A stretch of 64,000 nt of DNA from Prevotellaceae bacterium UBA6858 (GTDB lineage Bacteria > Bacteroidota > Bacteroidia > Bacteroidales > Bacteroidaceae): contig DKDC01000019.1 of the NCBI GenBank assembly GCA_002451695.1, positions 108,943 through 172,942 of the forward strand, in the 5' to 3' direction. Every line of letters begins with the position of its first letter. Position 1 is the stretch's first letter. The position numbers were made by a program, and so were the translations under genes. The notes beneath the pieces are model-generated. The model was not told the DNA's origin and searched no databases. It saw only the letters and a list, made by a program, of their open reading frames with translations. This document shows, in pieces, positions 1-8,704 of this stretch.

Positions 1-1056
1 TATGTCAAGAACATTACGGCCTGGTACAGGAAGAAGCTCGACGCCATTTTAGAGCGGCGCAAGGAATACCGAAGGGCTTCGGCGGGAAACGTATCTGTGG
101 CTTTCGAGCCCAAACCCGGGAAAAGTTTTAACCGTGGATTCACGGATTATTTCATGAACGGCAGAACCATTAGGCTTGCCTGCCCCGCCACGCCAAAGAG
201 CATAGGCGAGCCGGTGGGCGAGGTGCGCGAGGTGAGAGACCGCTGCATTGTTGTTTCGGGGCACAAAAAGTTTTCCAACGGCGACGGTCTTTGCTTTTTC
301 ACCGACAGCGGCGAACTTTGCGGCTTCCGCGTCAACCGTGCGGAGGGAACGCGGCTTTTTCCGGCTTCAATGCCGCAAATAAAGTGTCATACCGGGCTTT
401 TCCGCAATCACGACGAGGCTTTCTCGCAGTTGCTTGCCAAGCCTTCGGCAGAGCGCACGCTGAGACTGGACTTCAAACTTTCCGAAACCGGAAGCGGCTA
501 TTCGCTTTCCGCAACCGACGAGCTTTCGCGCCACGCCGATGCGCAAATAAACTTTGCCCACGAAAAGGCACGCAGTCCGCAGCGCGGAAACATTGTGGCG
601 CAGCTTTCAAAACTCGGCGGCACTTGTTTTGCGGCGGGGAACGTTGAAATAGAAAACGACGGGAATTTCATACCGTCCTCGCTGCTTGCCGAGGCGCGCA
701 GGAGCGTTGCGGCATCACTGATGACCCAAACCCCGGAAAGGCCGGCGGCAAATGCCGTATGCAAAAAGCCTTCAACGGAGGATGTGGAGTATTCCGCCAA
801 TGTGGCAAACAAGCTCGCGGAAAAATTCTACAGGCAGTGCGGGGCGGAAAGCGTAGAGCCGGCATGGGAGATTGAAGAGCCGCAAAACGCCCCCATAATG
901 ACGTGCCGCTACTGTCTGCGCAACGAGATTGGAATGTGCCTCAAAAGGCGCGGCAGCGACCGTTCCTACCTGTTTCTCCGCCTTGCAAACGGCAAACGCT
1001 TCCGTCTGGACTTCGACTGCAAGGAGTGTATCATGAGGATTTATGCCGAGGAATAG
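1..1056 (+). CDS. U32 family peptidase, C-terminal part (5' end outside window)
   Basis: The reading frame is open from base 1 to the stop at 1054-1056, so this is the 3' part of a longer gene. The visible ~351 residues match the C-terminal half of Bacteroidales peptidase U32 proteins (collagenase-like, radical-independent, usually 600 or more residues). Recognisable stretches are KSFNRGFTDYFMNGR, TPKSIGEPVG, NGDGLCFF, GFRVNRAEGTRLFP and the cysteine-rich tail MTCRYCLRNEIGMC ... FDCKEC. The catalytic U32 core lies left of the window. U32 proteins act in protein turnover or, for some members, tRNA/rRNA hydroxylation; which applies here cannot be told. The next gene overlaps it by 14 bases, so the two are probably cotranscribed. 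Confidence 0.88.
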   Translation, partial: YVKNITAWYRKKLDAILERRKEYRRASAGNVSVAFEPKPGKSFNRGFTDYFMNGRTIRLACPATPKSIGEPVGEVREVRDRCIVVSGHKKFSNGDGLCFFTDSGELCGFRVNRAEGTRLFPASMPQIKCHTGLFRNHDEAFSQLLAKPSAERTLRLDFKLSETGSGYSLSATDELSRHADAQINFAHEKARSPQRGNIVAQLSKLGGTCFAAGNVEIENDGNFIPSSLLAEARRSVAASLMTQTPERPAANAVCKKPSTEDVEYSANVANKLAEKFYRQCGAESVEPAWEIEEPQNAPIMTCRYCLRNEIGMCLKRRGSDRSYLFLRLANGKRFRLDFDCKECIMRIYAEE

Positions 1057-2038
1057 CTTTCTTGGAATTGCGCTCACGCTTGTTGCCGCAATGGCTGTCG
1101 CGGCGGGCTGCACTTATCCGCGCCCGCAGATAGACATGAAGTGGGACTGCACTCCGCAGCAGCGCGACTCGATAGAATTTTCCTACAGGCATCATTTCAC
1201 CGAAAACAGCAACTTTCTCGTCAAGGGCGACAGCCTGATGCTGCTGCCGCAGTCGCCCGCAGACATCATGCAGTCGCTTGGCGACACGGCGTGGGTATGC
1301 AGGAACGACAGGGTTGTCGTTGCCGACATCGCAAGGGTTGCCGGCGGCGGCGCCGACAGCGTTTGGGTGAAGATTGCCCGCGACCAGATGACGATAGGCT
1401 GGCTTGCCGAGGGGACGCTCCTCAAAAACGTGGTGCCCGAAGACCCCATTTCGCAGTTCATCCATGTTTTCGGCAACAGGCGCATCGTTGCGCTCTGCTG
1501 CATCGCCGCCATTGCCGTGGCGGTGGGGCTTCTGAAAACGATAAGGCGCAAGAAGGCGAGGATTGTGCACTTCAACGACATCGACAGCATATACCCCACG
1601 CTGCTTTGCGTTGACATGGCGTTCATCGCGCTTGTTTACGCGTCGATACAGCATTTCGTGCCGCAGACGTGGCAGGAGTTCTATTTCCACCCCACCCTCA
1701 ACCCGTTTGCCGTGCCGCCTGTGCTGTCGGCGATGATTGCGGGAGTTTGGGGGCTTGTGCTTTTCGCCATAGCGTCCCTTGACGATGCCGTGCACAAACT
1801 TGAGTGGCAGGAGGCTGCGCCATACCTGCTCACGCTTGCAGGAATGGCAATGGTTGTCTATCTCGTCTTTGCGGCAGCCACCATGGTTTACGCCGGCTAT
1901 CCGCTCTTCGTTGCCTACGCCGCCTTTGCCTTTGTGAGATACCGCAGAAACCGCACATACAAATATGTGTGCGGCAAATGCGGACACAAGCTGCGCCACA
2001 AAGGCACCTGCCCTTTTTGCGGGGCGAGAAACATCTGA
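1043..2038 (+). CDS. Lipoprotein with SH3-like domain, transmembrane helices and C-terminal zinc ribbon
   Basis: 331 residues. The N-terminus is a lipoprotein signal (hydrophobic stretch then AAGC at about residues 20-23). Residues ~85-130 (TAWVCRNDRVVVADIARV ... GWL) look like a bacterial SH3-like fold. Four or five hydrophobic helices follow (about 145-165, 190-210, 225-245, 260-300), and the last 30 residues form a zinc ribbon, CGKCGH ... CPFCG. Similar zinc-ribbon membrane proteins are common, uncharacterised Bacteroidales genes. The start overlaps the U32 stop in another frame, which supports coupling. No specific function can be assigned. Confidence 0.75.
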   Translation: MPRNSFLGIALTLVAAMAVAAGCTYPRPQIDMKWDCTPQQRDSIEFSYRHHFTENSNFLVKGDSLMLLPQSPADIMQSLGDTAWVCRNDRVVVADIARVAGGGADSVWVKIARDQMTIGWLAEGTLLKNVVPEDPISQFIHVFGNRRIVALCCIAAIAVAVGLLKTIRRKKARIVHFNDIDSIYPTLLCVDMAFIALVYASIQHFVPQTWQEFYFHPTLNPFAVPPVLSAMIAGVWGLVLFAIASLDDAVHKLEWQEAAPYLLTLAGMAMVVYLVFAAATMVYAGYPLFVAYAAFAFVRYRRNRTYKYVCGKCGHKLRHKGTCPFCGARNI

Positions 2039-2071
2039 TTGTGCGAAAGCGCATTCATAAACCCCGAAAAC

Positions 2072-2152
2072 CACATGGGACATGGGATAAACTACATCTG
2101 ATGTAGGAAAAATTATGTCTGATATAATCCAAATTACATCAGACCTTTTTTC
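2072..2152 (+). repeat. 21-bp-period tetrad element, copy 1
   Basis: One of eight intergenic copies in this window. Four units of the core ACATnnGACAT (or its complement ATGTCnnATGT) follow each other at 21 bp and end in ACATCAGACC plus six T. It sits between two convergent genes (ends at 2038 and 2260). Units 3 and 4 form an inverted repeat (GTCTGATATAAT / ATTACATCAGAC) followed by the T run, as in an intrinsic terminator. Confidence 0.85.
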
Positions 2153-2259
2153 GCCCCTTGCAAGCTCCTGTAAAACAAAGTCTTACAAAAACTGCAACAT
2201 TTGGGGTTTGGGACTTGTAATCAGGCGGTTATAAACACGGCTGAAAACCTCCGCCATTC

Positions 2260-4086
2260 TTATTTGCGGAATGGCGGGAACGCCCCGGCTTCGCGGAGCG
2301 CCGCGAGCAGACGGGCGTTGTCGGCGCGGCTTCTTACGGCTATCCTCACAAATTCCCTGCCGTCGGCATTCACTTGTGCGGTGCTGTCGTGCAGCAGTAT
2401 GTTGTGCTTTCTCAGCATCCACAGCAAAAGCGCGGACACCGTGGCGGGCTTCATCACCTCGCACAGCAGGAAGTTTGCCTGGGACGGCATCACTTTCAGA
2501 AATCCCGATTTCCCGAGTTCCTCGCGGAGGTATTCGCGTTCTTTTCCCAATGCCCCGCACGAGCGTGTGTAGCCGCTCTCGTACTTTCCGAGAATCTGCA
2601 TGAAAAACTCCGCCACGGAATTTACGTTCCACAAGCCCGAAGAAGCCTTTATCCTGTCAACAAGTTCGCTGTCGCCCGAACACAGTATTGCGAGGCGTAT
2701 TCCGGCAATGCCATACGCCGCCATGTCCCTTACGACAACAATGTTGGGGTGGCGTTCAAGCACTCCGTCGTCAAGCACGGAGCATCCTGACGGCGCATTG
2801 CAGAAATCCGCCGCGCTCTCGTCCACCACCATGTGCATATTGCGTTCCCCGCACCATTGCGCCAGGCGCAGTATATCCTTTTGCGGCATTACGCTTCCCG
2901 TTACAAGATCGGGATTTGACAGCATCAGGATGCCGGCCCTGCGCAGGCGCAGGAATTCCATTATATCTTCTGCAGAATATGACAGGTCGGCATTTTGCGG
3001 CACATAAACATGGAAGCCGCTATTGCTTGTGCGTCCGAAAACTGCCGGCAGCCGGCGCACCGTACACACCGTGCCGCCAAGTTCGCGGCGCAGCCTCTCC
3101 ACAAGTTCGCAAACTCCGTTTCCCGGTACAACGTATTCCTCCTTAACGTTCCAGCACTTGCTCGCGCACAGGCTGTTCACCTCCATTGCCGAAGGGCTTG
3201 AAGAAAGCAGCGTGCGGAAGTTGGCTTCCAGCTCGTCGGTTATCCCCGAACCGGCAAAGAACACATTTGTAGGGAAACTGAAGTCAATCAGACGCGGAAT
3301 GCGCCACAGGCCGCCGTGCCGCGCCGACAGTTTGCCGAGAATGTCCCCGTCGCCGGCAAATATAAGCTCTGCGGTGTCGAGGTCGAGCTTGTCGTCAATC
3401 TCATACCATTTGCCGCCGTTCACGGGCAGGGCCTTGAGGCTGCTGCTGTTGAGGAATGTTATTATGCTCAGCACGTTCTCGTAGTACTCGTTGTTTCCCA
3501 CCGCCTTGATGTACGCCTCGAGAAAAGGCACATACTTGTTTGCGGAAAACTCCTTTGAGAACTTGTATATGTTCACCGTTTTGTAGTAGGTGTCGGCATA
3601 CTTGTAGTCAAAAGCCTTTTTCGGCACGAAATTCACTATGTTGCAGTCCTTGTCAATCTGCACCATCGTGCCGTCCATCCAAGGCTCGTATTTTGCCACA
3701 AGGGCAAGGTTCGGCTCCTTGTTAGCGGCTATGTCCTCAAGAAGCCCGTAGTCGAATATCAAATCGCTTTCCAGAAGCAGCGTGTCCTCCTGTTGCAGCT
3801 TGTCCTTTGCGAGCCACAGGGAGTAGATGTTGTTTGTGCGGCTGTAGTCGGGGTTGTCAACATACTCTATCCGCATTCCGCCGCGCTCCGTGCCGAGATG
3901 CCTCCGCAGCGCCTCGCCCTTGTAGCCCGTCACCACAACAAGGCGGCTCACGCCCAGGCGCAGAAGTTGCGCCACCACGCGGTCGATGAGCATTTCGCCG
4001 TTCACCCTCACCATGCACTTGGTGTTGTCCTTTGTAAATTCCTTAAGGCGTTTGCCCATTCCCGCCGCCAATATAAGAGCCTGCAT
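2260..4086 (-). CDS. Nucleotidyltransferase fused to aminotransferase-fold domain lacking the PLP lysine
   Basis: 608 residues. Residues 1-~230 are a sugar/choline-phosphate-type nucleotidyltransferase, with the signature LILAAGMGKRLKEFTKDNTKCM, read in overlapping parts, and acidic metal-binding motifs LLLESDLIF. Residues ~260-608 have a class I/II aminotransferase fold close to HisC/CobD: VVDESAADF carries the PLP-ring Asp and FVRIAVR the substrate Arg. Where HisC-like enzymes have S-K-x-Y-G, this protein reads M-A-A-Y-G, so residue 456 is Ala instead of the Schiff-base Lys; I rechecked the codons. Related fusions in Bacteroidales and Treponema belong to phosphonate or phospho-amino-alcohol activation (PntC-like cytidylyltransferases). 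The transferase half is probably active; the PLP half probably is not, or has another role. Confidence 0.82.
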   Translation of the reverse strand: MQALILAAGMGKRLKEFTKDNTKCMVRVNGEMLIDRVVAQLLRLGVSRLVVVTGYKGEALRRHLGTERGGMRIEYVDNPDYSRTNNIYSLWLAKDKLQQEDTLLLESDLIFDYGLLEDIAANKEPNLALVAKYEPWMDGTMVQIDKDCNIVNFVPKKAFDYKYADTYYKTVNIYKFSKEFSANKYVPFLEAYIKAVGNNEYYENVLSIITFLNSSSLKALPVNGGKWYEIDDKLDLDTAELIFAGDGDILGKLSARHGGLWRIPRLIDFSFPTNVFFAGSGITDELEANFRTLLSSSPSAMEVNSLCASKCWNVKEEYVVPGNGVCELVERLRRELGGTVCTVRRLPAVFGRTSNSGFHVYVPQNADLSYSAEDIMEFLRLRRAGILMLSNPDLVTGSVMPQKDILRLAQWCGERNMHMVVDESAADFCNAPSGCSVLDDGVLERHPNIVVVRDMAAYGIAGIRLAILCSGDSELVDRIKASSGLWNVNSVAEFFMQILGKYESGYTRSCGALGKEREYLREELGKSGFLKVMPSQANFLLCEVMKPATVSALLLWMLRKHNILLHDSTAQVNADGREFVRIAVRSRADNARLLAALREAGAFPPFRK

Positions 4087-4225
4087 CTGTAAGATAATTC
4101 GTTAGTGTGTTTGCGGTTTAAGTCCGCGAACCGGTGTAAACATCATGCAATGATACAACTTTTATTCCGATTATCCTGCAACGGCGGCCGTAAAAAGATT
4201 GCGTTTTTCCAAACGCCCGGAAAAC

Positions 4226-4305
4226 CACATGGGACATGGGAAAAACTATGTCCTATGTAGAAAAAATTATGTCTGATGTAATTTGAATTACATCAGACCT
4301 TTTTT
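4226..4305 (+). repeat. 21-bp-period tetrad element, copy 2
   Basis: The four units begin at 4227, 4248, 4269 and 4290, exactly 21 bp apart. Units 3 and 4 form a perfect 13-bp inverted repeat (4271-4283 with 4286-4298) followed by C and a run of T, the cleanest terminator-like hairpin of the family. It lies upstream of the nucleotidyltransferase-aminotransferase gene, beyond the terminator of the M13 gene. Confidence 0.88.
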
Positions 4306-4396
4306 CACCACTTGCAAACATTTGAGAAACAGTTCGGTACAAGAAAGATTTCATGCATGGGTACCGTTTTGAAATCCAATGCCTTACATATTGAGC

Positions 4397-4436
4397 AAAA
4401 CACCCCGCAAGGTTTTTGCGCCTTGCGGGGTGTTTT
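4397..4436. terminator. Bidirectional intrinsic terminator after the M13 peptidase gene
   Basis: AAAACACCCCGCAAGG pairs perfectly with CCTTGCGGGGTGTTTT around a short loop. A-rich and T-rich flanks let it work on both strands. It lies 30 bp past the M13 stop on the minus strand. Confidence 0.88.
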
Positions 4437-4465
4437 ATATTTTCAGGCTAAGCCCGGACGGGCTT

Positions 4466-6496
4466 TTACCAGATTGTAACCCTCTTGTCTTTGGGAACGA
4501 ACAGCTTGTTCTTTTCGGTTACGTTGAACGCCTTGTACCACGCGTCTATGTGCGGGAGTGCGCCATTTACTCTCCAGCGTCCCAAGGAGTGCGGGTCGCT
4601 CTTTGTGCGGCGGCGTATCTCCTCGTCGTTGATGTTTGCGGCCCAAACGTTGGCGTATGCAATGAAGAAACGCTGCTCGGGCGTGAAGCCGTCCGCGCTG
4701 TCGAGCGGGGTTTCTTTCATCGCGTTCTGCAAAGCCTGGTATGCCACGTTCAAACCTCCGTGGTCGGCAAGGTTTTCGCCTAATGTCAGTTCACCGTTGC
4801 CCTTCAGTCCGGGAAGCACCTCTATGTTGCCGAAGAAATCGCTCATCACCTTTGCGCGCTTCTCGAAATTGTCTCCGTCGGCCTTGGTCCACCAGTCCTT
4901 CAGATTGCCGTCCTTGTCGAACTGCCGCCCCTGGTCGTCAAATCCGTGGGTCATCTCGTGGCCAATCACAACGCCTATCGCGCCGTAGTTGAAAGCGTCA
5001 TCCGCGCTTGCGTCGAAGAAAGGCGGCTGCAGGATGCCCGCCGGGAAGCATATCTCGTTGGTCGTGGGATTGTAGTATGCGTTGACGGTCTGCGGGTTCA
5101 TGTACCATTTTGTGCGGTCAACCTTCTTGTTAACGGTGCGCTCAATCTCATCGTCATTGGCAAACTTCACAGCCTCGGCGATATTGTCCAAAAGAGACTG
5201 CCCGGGGTTCACGGTGAGCTTGGAATAGTCCTTCCACTTGTCAGGATAGCCTATCTTCACATAGAATGTGGAGAGTTTCTCCATTGCTTTCTTCTTGGTC
5301 TCGTCGCTCATCCATGTCTGCGCCTCTATGCGCTCGCCGAGAGCCGTCTGAAGGTTTTTCACGAGCTTTATCATGCGCTCCTTGGAGCTTTCGGGGAAAT
5401 ATTTTTCAACATACATCTTTCCCACGCCTTCGCCAATCACGCCCTGCACGAGCGCAACCGCACGCTTCCACGACGGCTTCTCCTCTTTTTTGCCCGAGAA
5501 CACCTTGCCGTAGAAGTCGAAGCTTGCCTTGCGCATCTCGTCATTGGTGTAGTTTGCGGCGAAGTCTATGATTTTGAACTCAAGATATGCCTTGTGCGCC
5601 TCAACCGGTATGGCCTTCAATGCGTCTTCCACTCCGTGAAGAAACTCCGGCTGCCCCACGCTTATTTCCTTGAACTCGGGATAGCCGCACTCGGTGTAGT
5701 AGCTCTTCCAGTCGATTGTGGGGTAGTCTTTCTGGAGCTGCGCGAAAGTCATCTTGTTGTAGTTTGACTCGGGGTCGCGAAGTTTTGTGGCTGAACGCGA
5801 CACTTTTGCCAGCGCGTTCTCTATGTCCATAACGTACTGGGTCTTGGTTTTTGCCGTGGCGTTGTCGTAGCCGCAGAGTTCAAACACCTTTGTTATGTAA
5901 TTGGTGAATTCCGTGCGTATCTTCAACGTGGCGGAGTCTGTGTCGATATAGTATTCCTTCTCTCCGAGAGTAAGACCGCCCTGGCCTATCTGAACAAGGT
6001 TGTTCTTGCTGTCTTTGAGGTCGGCGTCCGCTCCCGTGTTGAAATATCCGCCCATTCCTATGCGCTCGAGCTTTGCGTTTACTCCCATTACGTCCTTGAA
6101 GGTTTTTATGTCCTTCACCATGTCGAGATACTTGGCTATGGGTTTTACGCCCTCATTGTTTTTGCGCACCGAGTCCATTGCAAGATTGTACAGGTCGCCA
6201 ATCTTCTGGGCTATAGAGCCGGCGTCCTGTTTTTTGCCTGCAATCCCCTCAATGAGTTCGCGCACTTGCTTGTCGTTGTTCTCGCCAAGCTGCTCGAATG
6301 TGCCGTAGCGCGAATAATCGCCGGGAAGCGGGTGGCTCTTCATCCAGCCGCCGCAGGCAAACTGGTAGAAGTCGTCGCCGGGGTTCACGCTTGTGTCCAA
6401 GTCCTCCTTGTGAACTCCGGTTGCAAGCGGGGCGTTGCCGCAGGAAGCCGTAAGCCCTGCCAACGCAAATGCTGAAATAATCATTTTAAGGTTCAT
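4466..6496 (-). CDS. M13 family metallopeptidase (neprilysin/PepO-like lipoprotein)
   Basis: 676 residues, the usual length for the bacterial M13 family. The first 20 residues are a lipoprotein signal ending in TASCG, so the protein should be anchored at the cell envelope. The zinc motif HEMTH is at about residue 513 in VVIGHEMTHGFDDQG, the third ligand lies in ENLADHGG, and the typical M13 C-terminal VNGALPHIDAWYKAFNV and final VTIW are present. M13 enzymes cleave small peptides. The gene stands alone with its own terminator at 4397-4436 and lies 34 bp from the next gene upstream. Confidence 0.95.
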   Translation of the reverse strand: MNLKMIISAFALAGLTASCGNAPLATGVHKEDLDTSVNPGDDFYQFACGGWMKSHPLPGDYSRYGTFEQLGENNDKQVRELIEGIAGKKQDAGSIAQKIGDLYNLAMDSVRKNNEGVKPIAKYLDMVKDIKTFKDVMGVNAKLERIGMGGYFNTGADADLKDSKNNLVQIGQGGLTLGEKEYYIDTDSATLKIRTEFTNYITKVFELCGYDNATAKTKTQYVMDIENALAKVSRSATKLRDPESNYNKMTFAQLQKDYPTIDWKSYYTECGYPEFKEISVGQPEFLHGVEDALKAIPVEAHKAYLEFKIIDFAANYTNDEMRKASFDFYGKVFSGKKEEKPSWKRAVALVQGVIGEGVGKMYVEKYFPESSKERMIKLVKNLQTALGERIEAQTWMSDETKKKAMEKLSTFYVKIGYPDKWKDYSKLTVNPGQSLLDNIAEAVKFANDDEIERTVNKKVDRTKWYMNPQTVNAYYNPTTNEICFPAGILQPPFFDASADDAFNYGAIGVVIGHEMTHGFDDQGRQFDKDGNLKDWWTKADGDNFEKRAKVMSDFFGNIEVLPGLKGNGELTLGENLADHGGLNVAYQALQNAMKETPLDSADGFTPEQRFFIAYANVWAANINDEEIRRRTKSDPHSLGRWRVNGALPHIDAWYKAFNVTEKNKLFVPKDKRVTIW

Positions 6497-6529
6497 ATAG
6501 TTTTTGTTTGGTTGTTGGTATTCCGTTTT

Positions 6530-8467
6530 TCATTGCTGTTCGGCGTCAAACTGTTCAAGCTCGCCTTCGGCGTTCTCCCATTCCTCCATCGCCCTTGCGA
6601 GCTGCTTTGATAGCGACGCGTGCTTGTCGAAAAGCGAAGCGTCCTGCGCCGGGCCGCTCATCTGCTGCTCAAGAAGCTTCACCGCCGCCTCGAGCTGCGT
6701 TACCTCCTTTTCCGCCTCCCCGGCGGCTCGTTCCAGCTTGCGGCGGCGTTTGGCTATCTCCTTTTGCTGCTCGTAGGCAATGCGCCCCTCGCTGCGGCTC
6801 TCCGTCTTGGGCTGTGCCGGAGTTTCTGTGGCGCGCCTGCCTTGCAGCTCCCCGAGCGAACTAATGTTCTTCTTGGAAAGGAAGTCGTAGATGCCGCCGA
6901 TATGCTCCCTCACCTTTCCTTCGCCGAACTCGTAAACTTTCGACACAAGCCCGTTCAGGAAGTCGCGGTCGTGGGAAACTATTATCGCCGTGCCGTCAAA
7001 GGCGAGAATTGCCTCTTTCAGCACGTCCTTTGTCTGCATATCCAAATGGTTGGTAGGCTCGTCGAGGATCAGAAGGTTCACTGGCTCGAGCAGGAGCTGT
7101 ATCATGGCAAGCCTGCTGCGCTCGCCGCCTGAAAGGAACTTCACATATTTCTCGCCTGCCTCGCCCCCGAACATAAATGCCCCGAGAATGTCGTTAATCT
7201 TAAGGCGTATCTCCCCGCGGGCTGCGCGGTCAATGGTGTCGTGAACGGTTATGCTTTCATCGAGAAGCTGCGCCTGGTTTTGGGCATAGTACCCGATTTC
7301 TACGTTATGCCCTATTTTCAGTTCGCCGCCAAACGGTATCTGCCCCATGATGCACTTCACGAGCGTGGACTTGCCTTCGCCGTTTTTCCCGACAAACGCC
7401 ACCTTCTCGCCGCGCCTTATCGAAAGGTTCACGTCCGAGAATACAAGGTGGTCGCCATAGCTTTTTTCCACGTCCTTGCATATAACGGGAAAATCGCCGC
7501 TGCGCTGGCATGGCGGGAACTTGAGGTGAAGCGACGAATTGTCCACCTCGTCCACCTCGATAGGCACGATTTTTTCCAGCTGCTTGATGCGGCTCTGAAC
7601 CTGCACCGCCTTGGTGGGCTTGTATCTGAAACGCTCTATGAAGTCCTTTATGTCGGCAATTTCCTTCTGCTGGTTCTCGTATGCGCGCAGCTGCTGTTCG
7701 CGCCTTTCCGCGCGCAGTTTCACAAACTCGTCATATCCCACGCGGTAATCAACAATCCTGCCCACGGAGATCTCCATTGTGCGCGTTGTTACGTTGTTGA
7801 GGAAAGCGCGGTCGTGGCTCACGAGAAGCACGGAACACTTTGCCTGCCGGAGGAAGTTCTCAAGCCATTGTATGCTCTCTATGTCAAGATGGTTTGTAGG
7901 CTCGTCGAGCAGAAGCACGTCGGGCTGGCGCAAAAGTATCTTCGCAAGCTCTATGCGCATTCTCCAACCTCCCGAAAACTCGCTTGTGGGGCGGATGAAA
8001 TCGCCGCGCTCAAAACCCAGTCCCGTGAGGGTTCTTTCGGTTACGGCGTGATAGTTGTCGCCGCCCATCATGTTGTAGCGTTCGCTCTCGTGGGAGAATT
8101 TCTCCACCAAAGCCATGTATTCCGCGCTGTCATAGTCGGTGCGTTCGGCAAGTTCGTCGTTAAGTTTCGCTATTTTGCCTTTCAGTGCCGCAATGTCAGA
8201 AAAAGCCTTTTCCGCCTCCTCCATAACCGTACACGAATCGCTGAGTTTCATTACCTGCGGCAGGTATCCCACAAGCGAATCGTGGGTTATCCCCACCGTT
8301 CCCGCCGTAGGCTGCTGCAGGCCCGCAAGAATTTTGAGCAGTGTGGACTTGCCCGCGCCGTTCTTGCCCACAAGGGCCACGCGCTCCCTTTCGCCTATCA
8401 CGAATGTTACGTCGCTGAACAGCGGCTTTGCGCCAAATTCCACTTTCAGTCCTTCTACCGATACCAA
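6530..8467 (-). CDS. ABC-F family ATP-binding protein
   Basis: 645 residues with two ABC ATPase domains and no membrane segment. Walker A motifs are GKNGAGKST (about residue 35) and GKNGEGKST (about 355). Signature motifs are SGGWRM and LSGGERSRLAM, each followed by LLDEPTNHLD or LILDEPTNHLD. An interdomain linker (~245-320) and a C-terminal coiled coil (~560-645, rich in E, K, A) are typical of the Uup/YheS branch. ABC-F proteins act on the ribosome in translation rescue or antibiotic protection; nothing here marks it as a resistance gene. Promoter just upstream at about 8499. Confidence 0.93.
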   Translation of the reverse strand: MVSVEGLKVEFGAKPLFSDVTFVIGERERVALVGKNGAGKSTLLKILAGLQQPTAGTVGITHDSLVGYLPQVMKLSDSCTVMEEAEKAFSDIAALKGKIAKLNDELAERTDYDSAEYMALVEKFSHESERYNMMGGDNYHAVTERTLTGLGFERGDFIRPTSEFSGGWRMRIELAKILLRQPDVLLLDEPTNHLDIESIQWLENFLRQAKCSVLLVSHDRAFLNNVTTRTMEISVGRIVDYRVGYDEFVKLRAERREQQLRAYENQQKEIADIKDFIERFRYKPTKAVQVQSRIKQLEKIVPIEVDEVDNSSLHLKFPPCQRSGDFPVICKDVEKSYGDHLVFSDVNLSIRRGEKVAFVGKNGEGKSTLVKCIMGQIPFGGELKIGHNVEIGYYAQNQAQLLDESITVHDTIDRAARGEIRLKINDILGAFMFGGEAGEKYVKFLSGGERSRLAMIQLLLEPVNLLILDEPTNHLDMQTKDVLKEAILAFDGTAIIVSHDRDFLNGLVSKVYEFGEGKVREHIGGIYDFLSKKNISSLGELQGRRATETPAQPKTESRSEGRIAYEQQKEIAKRRRKLERAAGEAEKEVTQLEAAVKLLEQQMSGPAQDASLFDKHASLSKQLARAMEEWENAEGELEQFDAEQQ

Positions 8468-8498
8468 TTTGTCTCTCCGTTTGTTTCAAACTAATATG

Positions 8499-8506
8499 CA
8501 AAGATA
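8499..8506 (-). promoter_or_regulatory. -7 box (TATCTTTG) for the ABC-F gene
   Basis: On the minus strand this reads TATCTTTG, matching the Bacteroidota -7 consensus TAnnTTTG, 32 bp before the start codon. The -33 region is weak (ATTTCGCC). Confidence 0.6.
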
Positions 8507-8591
8507 CCACAAATTTGGCAGTAAGGGCGAAATCCGTAAAAATGGTACGAACAAAGTGAATATGATTACGATGCCATAAGCCGAACCTTGC

Positions 8592-8599
8592 TATTTTTG
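8592..8599 (+). promoter_or_regulatory. -7 box (TATTTTTG) for the CMD-cupin gene
   Basis: TATTTTTG fits TAnnTTTG and implies a ~100-nt leader before the ATG at 8705. No clear -33 TTTG is visible at the right distance. Confidence 0.45.
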
Positions 8600-8704
8600 C
8601 ATCACAGACACGGCGCAAGGGTGCGGCGGTAGGTCGCCCCGGCTTTGCGCAAAGCGCAGCAGAACCCGGAAAAAGAATAACAGACTACATAAAAAAGACA
8701 AGCG

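Noticed and set aside
1031..2083. 350-residue open frame on the minus strand
   Set aside because: It is antisense to the zinc-ribbon lipoprotein gene, has a low-complexity His/Arg/Lys composition and no recognisable domain; an effect of GC-rich codon positions.
2072..4305. Possible CRISPR-like array from the regular 21-bp repeats
   Set aside because: Only four short, variable units per site, no unique spacers, no cas genes.
7241..8494. 417-residue open frame on the plus strand
   Set aside because: Fully antisense to the ABC-F gene, whose motifs are unambiguous.
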